A stretch of DNA of 64,000 nt, taken from positions 1 through 64,000 of the forward strand of contig JAKTTS010000013.1 in assembly GCA_030560485.1 (NCBI GenBank). The letters are read 5' to 3'. Of the stretch, positions 57,981 through 64,000 are shown one piece after another. The notes under the pieces were generated by a model that ran no database searches, had not been told where the DNA came from, and saw only the letters and a list, made by a program, of their open reading frames with translations. Both the position numbers and the translations under genes were made by a program. This DNA is from Ascoidea tarda (nom. inval.). Its lineage: Eukaryota > Ascomycota > Saccharomycetes > Ascoideales > Ascoideaceae. Each line of letters begins with the position of its first letter. Within the stretch, counting starts at the first letter, position 1.

Positions 57981-58943
57981 TTATTCTTTTTCTTCTTCTA
58001 TGACACTTTGGTTGAATATCAATAACGCTTCTTCTAATTTTTCAAGTTGAAATGCCCTTGAATTTTTCAACTTTGATTTGGTTTTAGGATTAGTGGTAAA
58101 GATCTTTTTATCTTTCAAAGTAGCGACCAAGTTGTTGAACAACTCTTTTGATTCAATACCTTTGACAAATGTCAAATACAATCCTACTAAGGGGTCGATG
58201 ATTGGGAAATACTCTTTAATCTGTTTGTTGGTACCAAATTTTTTCAATTTAAAATTGGCATTGAATAGGATTCCCTCCAATAAATTTTCATTTGCTGAGT
58301 TTTCAAAAACATTAGACTTTATATCGAATAAAGCTTCATTTAACCTGGTTAGTTGATTGTACAATGCTGTAGTATCCTCTTCATTTTCAACAAAGTTGCT
58401 ATGGTTGTCACTATTGTCATTACTGTTTTCGTTTCCACTCGTTTGCACCCTCTTTGGAATATAATTTTCCTCAAACTCTTTCAAAAACTTCAATTTGAAC
58501 GATTCAAAATTTCCCTGGGCATTCTCAAAAAGCTTTTGTCTTTCCCCTAAAACATATCGAATTCTCCACATCGTAGTCCTGATATCCTCTGATGCTTCTT
58601 CAAACAGATCAACATCGGCTCTGAAATCATTCTTGTAAAGATAATGCTCTCTCGCTAGGATATTCCTCTCTTTAAGACATGTGTACCATAGACTATGGAG
58701 ATCATTGAAATCCTTTCTTCGTAGTTCTGGCACTGTCCATGGTCTCCCTGTTTTGTCGAGTTCACCTGTGGATCGTTGATATTTTTTATTGTGGAAAAAC
58801 TGCCATAGTGGGTGGTCATCTTTCACCTTGATAAACTTGGAACTAGGAATAATTGGTGCTTTTAGCTTGTACTTGTGTCCATGGATTCGTGAACTGGCTA
58901 TCGAACTGGTATGGAACTGCTTTGAAAAACTCCTGCTCATCAT
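57981..58943 (-). CDS. MRPL4: mitochondrial large-subunit ribosomal protein uL29m
   Basis: 320 residues. The presequence is basic and Ser-rich (MMSRSFSKQFHTSSIASSRI). The uL29m (L47) core has HPLWQFFHNKKYQRSTGELD, GRPWTVPELRRKDFNDLHSL, WYTCLKERNILAREHYLYKN and TTMWRIRYVLGERQKLFENA. A mitochondria-specific C-terminal extension follows. It matches yeast Mrpl4 (319 residues) in length and motif order. I use the ATG at 58943; the open frame four codons further upstream has no ATG. It is divergent from LSM3. Confidence 0.94.
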   Translation of the reverse strand: MMSRSFSKQFHTSSIASSRIHGHKYKLKAPIIPSSKFIKVKDDHPLWQFFHNKKYQRSTGELDKTGRPWTVPELRRKDFNDLHSLWYTCLKERNILAREHYLYKNDFRADVDLFEEASEDIRTTMWRIRYVLGERQKLFENAQGNFESFKLKFLKEFEENYIPKRVQTSGNENSNDNSDNHSNFVENEEDTTALYNQLTRLNEALFDIKSNVFENSANENLLEGILFNANFKLKKFGTNKQIKEYFPIIDPLVGLYLTFVKGIESKELFNNLVATLKDKKIFTTNPKTKSKLKNSRAFQLEKLEEALLIFNQSVIEEEKE

Positions 58944-59169
58944 CTTCGGGCTCAACTCTCACAATAAATCCCAGTAGCACACCCAATCAATTACAAACCA
59001 GGCCCCAGCTGCAAAATCTCTCTAAATATTCGAAAACACTTTTTTCCTTCGTTTGATTTTTCATTGGGAACTTGCAAAAAAAAGGTCATCTGACCAAATC
59101 AACCAAATGGAAACAGAAACAGAAGCAGAAGCAGAAGAAGCATTGAAAGATCAACTACTGGATTATACA

Positions 59170-59448
59170 ATGAGTGAGCTGGACGTTGTTGAGCCCCTTG
59201 ACTTGATCAAGTTGTCCTTGGACGAAACTGTCTACATCAAGCTTCGTGGTGCCAGGGAAATAGTGGGCACTTTGCATGGCTACGACTCTCACTGCAACAT
59301 GGTTTTGGGCGACACAGTAGAAACAATATTTCTCGTTGATGAAAACGACCCCAAGAAGTTTGTCAAAAAGACTAAAAAGCACGACATGCTCTTTGTAAGA
59401 GGTGATTCTGTTATATTGGTCACTTCTCCTGATTTCGACGAGGTGTGA
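59170..59448 (+). CDS. LSM3: Sm-like protein Lsm3
   Basis: Subunit of both the nuclear Lsm2-8 ring (U6 snRNA) and the cytoplasmic Lsm1-7 ring (mRNA decay). It begins VEPLDLIKLSLDETVYIKLR. The Sm1 motif has GAREIVGTLHGYDSHCNMVL and GDTVETIFL, and Sm2 has MLFVRGDSVILVTSP. From this ATG it is 92 residues, against 89 in yeast Lsm3. An in-frame ATG at 59107 would add 21 mostly acidic residues (METETEAEAEEALKDQLLDY) encoded by a CAGAAG-like repeat; I prefer the shorter form because it matches the family start. LSM1, its partner in the decay ring, lies 32 kb away. Confidence 0.93.
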   Translation: MSELDVVEPLDLIKLSLDETVYIKLRGAREIVGTLHGYDSHCNMVLGDTVETIFLVDENDPKKFVKKTKKHDMLFVRGDSVILVTSPDFDEV

Positions 59449-59715
59449 GACAACTTTTTTGATGCTGGAATTGTTAATTTTTTTTCTGGTTTCCTTGACA
59501 GAAAGTGTACAATAAATTGGCAATATGCTGGAATCCCTTTTAAATCTACAGTCCTATCGCTATAATAACTGATTTTACTGCAGTTGAAATAATAAACTAT
59601 TTTTTATTTGATTATTCTAGAATATTAACAATACAAGTATATTAATTTTTCACAAATCGTAATTGAACCTCAATATAATAATAAAGGAATATTATTACTC
59701 AACTTGTTAATCAAT

Positions 59716-61242
59716 TCAAATCTTTTTGAACAATTTTTTGCCTCCACAAAAGTATCTGCTCAAACAAAAAAAGAAACTGCAAACAGCACTTGCACAACCC
59801 ACAAATATAACAGCATTATCATACCCTTTTGAATTGGTTGAATCGCCAATTAATGCACCACTTATTGGTAAACTGATCAATGAACCAAAGGCTGCAATGA
59901 AATAGCCTGTGCCATATCGTTTCCCAAATTCTTCTGTATTGCTGATTTGGCCACAGCATGATGGAGGTAGACTTAGAATCGCGGCAACACAGAACCCCCA
60001 AATGCCCACAAAAGAATATAATGCATATATGTTATATCCAAATGGCAACCATATAATGAATATTGTTGCAGTAGATAGAATGGTGAATATACTGATAATG
60101 TTAAATCGACCATACTTGTCAGCCAAATAACCGGGAATAATTCTTCCAGGAATCCCAGCGACGTTTAAGACTGTGATTAACAACAAACTCTGGGAATCCG
60201 AAAATCCCTTTGCCAAAGCATAAGAAGAAATGTACCCAAATACAATATAAGTGTAAAGCTCCAGAAAAAAGAGAGCTGCGACATAGGCACAATAGGTTCT
60301 CTCTTTGAAATAGGTGTAATCGAAACTCTCTCGAAAAGTTTTACTTATTAGCTTGAAGAAAGACTTCAAGGACCGAATTTCAAAAGAATCGCTTTTTTTA
60401 AATCTTTCCTTGACCAATAATATACCAATTGATTGAAATCCAAGTGATATGAAACCGAGAACTCTCATTGACCATTTAAAACCAATCTTCGGATACAAAT
60501 CTCTTAAAACCAAGGGGAAAACAGCACCACCAATTGAACCACCAATGGATGCGATGCAAATAGCAAAAGCTCTCTTCTTCGAAAACCAGTGCGAAATCAC
60601 ACTGATAGACGTATTGAACACAAAAGACGTCCCAACACCATTGAGAATACTAAAACATAAAATAAACTGATAGTATTCAGTGCAATTTCCAAGAGCAAAA
60701 TACGATCCTGAGATGAAAATGTTACCAATAGTCAATGGAATCGTTGAGCCAAATTTGTCGAAAAATGGTCCACCATAAACACTTGTAGCAAAGGTGATAA
60801 AAGAAAAAATGGAAAAAATCCACGAAATAGATAGAGCATTTAATTCTTTTAACTGGTGGTATTGCAAGTAGGATTGAATCGCACCGGAGGCATTCAATAA
60901 ACCAAAAGAAATAAATAAACATAAAAACGACCCCAATACCACCAACCAAGCTCTGAGACCGCCTTCAGGAAAATTTAACCCTTGATCTAGATTTTTAATC
61001 AACAGAGAACCTTCGTGATTGAAATCGTTTGAATTATCGATACTACTGGAGTTCAAACCCGGCTCGAGATTTGAAGTCGAGACAGAATCAGAATTAGAAT
61101 TAGAATTAGAATTAGAATTGGGCTTTAAGTCGACATTTGACTGAGCAATGGTTCCGAGGTTTTTGGGATCAGTTAAGGAGTAATGTTTTTTGAGATGTGT
61201 GGAATTATTACTTTGTAGCTCAGCTAAAGAAATGACATCCAT
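59716..61242 (-). CDS. MFS transporter of the monocarboxylate (MCH) family
   Basis: 508 residues. A cytosolic N-terminus of about 90 residues includes an (Asn-Ser)n run encoded by a hexanucleotide repeat. The signature of yeast Mch/Esbp6 proteins follows: NFPEGGLRAWLVVLGSFLCL at the first span. Twelve hydrophobic spans are visible, with the central loop at about 275-310. Typical pieces are YGGPFFDKFGSTIPLTIGNI, GVGTSFVFNTSISVISHWFS, ASIGGSIGGAVFPLVLRDLY and GYLADKYGRFNIISIF. Yeast members include the riboflavin carrier Mch5, and the substrate cannot be told from sequence. Confidence 0.88.
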   Translation of the reverse strand: MDVISLAELQSNNSTHLKKHYSLTDPKNLGTIAQSNVDLKPNSNSNSNSNSDSVSTSNLEPGLNSSSIDNSNDFNHEGSLLIKNLDQGLNFPEGGLRAWLVVLGSFLCLFISFGLLNASGAIQSYLQYHQLKELNALSISWIFSIFSFITFATSVYGGPFFDKFGSTIPLTIGNIFISGSYFALGNCTEYYQFILCFSILNGVGTSFVFNTSISVISHWFSKKRAFAICIASIGGSIGGAVFPLVLRDLYPKIGFKWSMRVLGFISLGFQSIGILLVKERFKKSDSFEIRSLKSFFKLISKTFRESFDYTYFKERTYCAYVAALFFLELYTYIVFGYISSYALAKGFSDSQSLLLITVLNVAGIPGRIIPGYLADKYGRFNIISIFTILSTATIFIIWLPFGYNIYALYSFVGIWGFCVAAILSLPPSCCGQISNTEEFGKRYGTGYFIAAFGSLISLPISGALIGDSTNSKGYDNAVIFVGCASAVCSFFFCLSRYFCGGKKLFKKI

Positions 61243-62791
61243 TATATTTTTTTCTTACAGTATATTTTCTCAAGTTGAATCTGTTTTTTTTATGTTATTT
61301 GTTGTTTCTAAAAGACTATTCAGTTCAAATATCATTAAGGCGCATCTACTTTAAAGTCTACAAGCTCCATTATAAACGATTGGAAAAGCTACGGCAGATC
61401 ATGGAAAACAAGTAGTGAAACCTATTATTAATCCTTGATATGCTCACTTTTCTTGGGAATTGAGTTAGGGTTTTCTAGGAAAATAGCACCTGCAAAAAGG
61501 CCTGTAAAGGCAAGACATTTTCTTTCGGTTATTGTTTTCCTTTTCGCTAGACGCCAACCCACTTTGGCACCAGAAGCAGCACATCCAGCAGAAACAGCAA
61601 CCACAGCTCAACAAGCTCAAGCTCTGGCACTTGTTAGTTTTGTTAAAAAGCACATCACTAGTGATTCAGTTTCCGAGATTCAAAAGCCATTTTCCTTCAG
61701 AAGTCCCAATTAGGCATCCAGATTAAAAGTTTCCGGCGTTTTGGGAAGCTCCCGACAATGATAATCCAGATAAGACAGGTACAAGACCACTGGTGCGCTT
61801 CTATCGGGACACTTGACCCAAAACGGTTTTCTGAAAAAGCTTAAATACGGAGCATAATGAAAGACTGTAAGAGAATTTAGAGCAAAGACTGAAAGAAAGG
61901 CCGTAAAAAAGGACTGTATAGAAGGACGAAGAATCTGGAAGACAAAGATGATAGTCAACTACCGATTTTAAAAGGGTTCCACAATCAAGAAACGCGAAAC
62001 AGGTGTGCTGTGCTGGTTATTTGACCTTATTCTTATTGATGCTCTAGAACGTGTTGTTTGCTTAGAGCTTTTGAGTGGGATAATGCTTCAAGTGTGGCAG
62101 ATATTGACAGATTGACTGTAAAATTACGCCTATTATCGTTTTATATGGTCAGAGATGGTTACAACAGGTAATAGAACTGATAATATTTTTAGCTTTGATT
62201 TCCAGTCACCGTTTTGGAGAATCAGAGTTACTCATTCACAAAATCTTGGGCAACTCAGTTATATTTCCAATGGGTTTCCTTCACATCGTACCAAATCCAA
62301 CAAAGAAATTCTCATTCAACGTGGTTTAATCTTAAATATTGAACCGTAAATGGTTAATTACACAAAACAAACACCATATCCTTCGGTTAAATTATTAACC
62401 CCAAGAGTCTATATACTGGTTACTATTGTCCTTATCGGCCCATGCTAACACACACCCTTTAGTAGCTTTAAAATTTAAAGTGAGCATTTTGCACATTTAT
62501 TTTGTTATCACATACAAATCTCTTGAGAAATAGGGAATCAAAGTGCAGGACAATGTTATTCGGTTTTAAGTTTTCCAGAAAAAAAACAAAAGTAAAACAA
62601 TAAGGAACAATTTGAAAAGAAAAAAATAATATTGTTAATCAAACATGACTTGAGTTGAGTCACTAAAAAATCATATAAATTTCAGGGTTTTGATTCATAT
62701 TTCAAAAAAAGATTTTTTTTTTTTTTTTTAAATTTCATCCTTATATTACTCAATATTAGAATGGATTCTGCTCACAAAAAAATATAGAACA
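61243..62791. other. 1.5-kb spacer with a coding-like patch
   Basis: 61551-61713 is less AT-rich than its flanks and reads as PTLAPEAAHPAETATTAQQA, then LVSFVKKHITSDS, ending FRSPN and a stop. No ATG or convincing donor/acceptor precedes it, and I do not recognise it. 61720-62000 is also somewhat GC-richer, without a gene. A T-run of 16 lies at 62713-62730, shortly before the BUL-type gene. Confidence 0.4.
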
Positions 62792-64000
62792 ATGAATAGT
62801 AAGTATTATTAGTGATTTCTATATTATATTTTTAATGAACCAAATACTAAAACTTTCCACAGGCCCACCCTTTTCAGCCCAAAATCAGGTTACAGCTGAT
62901 TATGTTTTATCTCCATCAACCTTAGGCAGATCCAAATGTGAGGACACAGTTGTTCATATACTACCTTCCTTTCAGATGTACGAAACTTTCATAAAGTCAA
63001 ACTCTTCAAATAATGTTCAGCTACTATCCACTGCTTTAATTCCTGCTGTTTCCAACTCAAGTTCAAGTGATCTCTCTAACAAAAATTCGATGGAAAGTTT
63101 TCAACTACAAAATCCCCCTGCTTATCAGTTGATATCCAGCTCCAGCTCCAGCTCCAGCTCCATCAAAATCTTCAATTTTAACAATAATCTTAACTCAAAT
63201 CCCAATCCCAATCCCAATCCCAATCCCAATCCCAACTTCAATTCAACCTCTTATAATTTTTCAACCATTTCAACCTCTTTTTCTATCCCTATTAATATCT
63301 CTAATGGCTCCAATAACCAAATTACAAATGAAACCAATAATGAAATTAATAATGAAATTAATAGAGAGCCGATAGACCTATTCTTAGATGCCAAACATGA
63401 TAACCTATCAACTGTATTATATGACAATATACAAAATCTCAGTGAAAAATTAAATCATAAAATCTCAATCAAAATGGTAGTAACTAAATCATCTCCAGGC
63501 TTCCACACCCCTTCAGTTACACAAGGCTTTTTGAAAGAGTTCACTACAGGTGATTTAATCGAAGGTTATGTTATCATCCAAAATCTATCATCCAACCCAA
63601 TCCCTTTCCATAATTTTTATGTATCACTTGAGGGCACCATTTATAACTTCAATTCAGATATAACTTACAAAAAGCAGATTCTATCGATGGTTGATTTAAG
63701 TGCCTCATGGTCTTTTGGCTCAATAGTATCACCCAGTGGTATGTCCTACCCTTATTGTATTAGTAAATCCCATTTTGATAATTGCTGCCTTGGTTTGCCA
63801 GATGATAGAATACTAGAACCTAACACCAAATACAAGAAACTTTTTTACTTTAAAATTCCCAATAAATTGTTAGATTCAGCTTGCCATCATAATTACTTTT
63901 ACTCAAACTCTCATTTAAACCTACCTCCAAGTTTAGGCATTGAATACAAAGAAAAGGAAACCAATAGGTCTTTATCTGTGAATAAAATATCTGGTGTGTC
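62792..64000 (+). CDS. BUL-type Rsp5 adaptor (alpha-arrestin-like), 5' part
   Basis: Two exons so far: 62792-62798 (only ATGAATA) and 62863 to beyond the window. The joined start reads MNSPPFSAQNQVTADYVLSP. Bul-family marks: TVVHILPSFQMYETFIKS; a PPAY motif (NPPAYQL), the type that binds Rsp5 WW domains; then the arrestin-like core LNHKISIKMVVTKSSPGFHT, LKEFTTGDLIEGYVIIQNLS, NPIPFHNFYVSLEGTI and MVDLSASWSFGSIVSPSG. Bul1 and Bul2 guide Rsp5 to permeases such as Gap1 for ubiquitination and sorting. Ser and Asn-Pro runs near 63135-63236 come from hexanucleotide repeats. The gene is cut by the window end; whether it is BUL1 or BUL2 cannot be told. Confidence 0.88.
62799..62862 (+). other. intron of the BUL-type gene
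   Basis: 64 nt with donor GTAAGT, branch-point-like TACTAAA at 62845-62851 and acceptor CCACAG at 62862. The first exon is only 7 nt; without the intron no ATG would precede the conserved region in frame. Confidence 0.8.
63135..63236. repeat. two in-frame hexanucleotide repeats in the BUL-type gene
   Basis: AGCTCC units (about 63138-63162) encode Ser-Ser. Five exact CCCAAT units and one CCCAAC (63201-63236) encode Pro-Asn. Confidence 0.85.

Noticed and set aside
1-64000. Transposon, retroelement, virus-like or CRISPR content
   Set aside because: I saw no transposase, reverse transcriptase, integrase or capsid motif, no long terminal repeats and no spaced direct-repeat array.

Overview
The window looks like nuclear DNA of a budding yeast (Saccharomycotina). 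It is AT-rich and gene-dense, most genes are uninterrupted, and the three introns I can model are short and have yeast-type signals (GTAAGT or GTGTGT donors, TACTAAC-like branch points). The proteins match textbook yeast families. Asn/Ser-rich low-complexity stretches are common. CTG codons are rare; the few I checked sit in hydrophobic positions, which does not settle the genetic code. I cannot name the species.

Layout, left to right. 1-5.1 kb holds two decayed copies of an F-box/leucine-rich-repeat (LRR) gene family. 6.2-16.4 kb holds BNA7, MRPL16, RFC5, TAH18, a tRNA-Arg(ACG)-like gene, MRPL13, DIA4 and the only intact F-box/LRR gene. 17.2-29.9 kb holds URB1, YPD1, PRP31, LSM1, TRM61 and CYC3. 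30.3-40 kb holds an unidentified mitochondrial membrane protein, MSH4, a third decayed F-box/LRR gene, a calmodulin-like EF-hand protein with a long linker, and a small protein that may be a kinetochore subunit. 40.5-51 kb holds the adenylate cyclase CYR1, a short LRR relic and a SLY41-like transporter. 52-64 kb holds a mitochondrial single-HMG-box protein, an unidentified single-pass membrane protein, SPN1/IWS1, TOM5, MRPL4, LSM3, an MCH-type MFS transporter and the 5' part of a BUL-type ubiquitin-ligase adaptor.

Functional themes. Mitochondrial biogenesis is well represented: three large-subunit ribosomal proteins, mitochondrial Ser-tRNA synthetase, cytochrome c heme lyase, TOM5, an HMG-box DNA-packaging candidate and one membrane protein. 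RNA processing includes URB1, PRP31, LSM1, LSM3 and TRM61. Signalling includes CYR1, YPD1 and a calmodulin-like protein. There is no operon logic; neighbours are mostly independent, with several divergent promoters (CYC3/membrane protein, SPN1/TOM5, MRPL4/LSM3, URB1/YPD1).

The most unusual signal is the F-box plus SDS22-type LRR family: one intact gene and four copies in different states of decay on both strands within 48 kb, which suggests rapid birth and death. Other points worth a look are the tRNA-Arg with an insertion at the intron site, a 7-nt first exon in the BUL gene, an intron in TOM5, a doubled-size YPD1 and the calmodulin-like linker. I saw no transposon, retroelement, CRISPR array, rRNA or virus-like gene.
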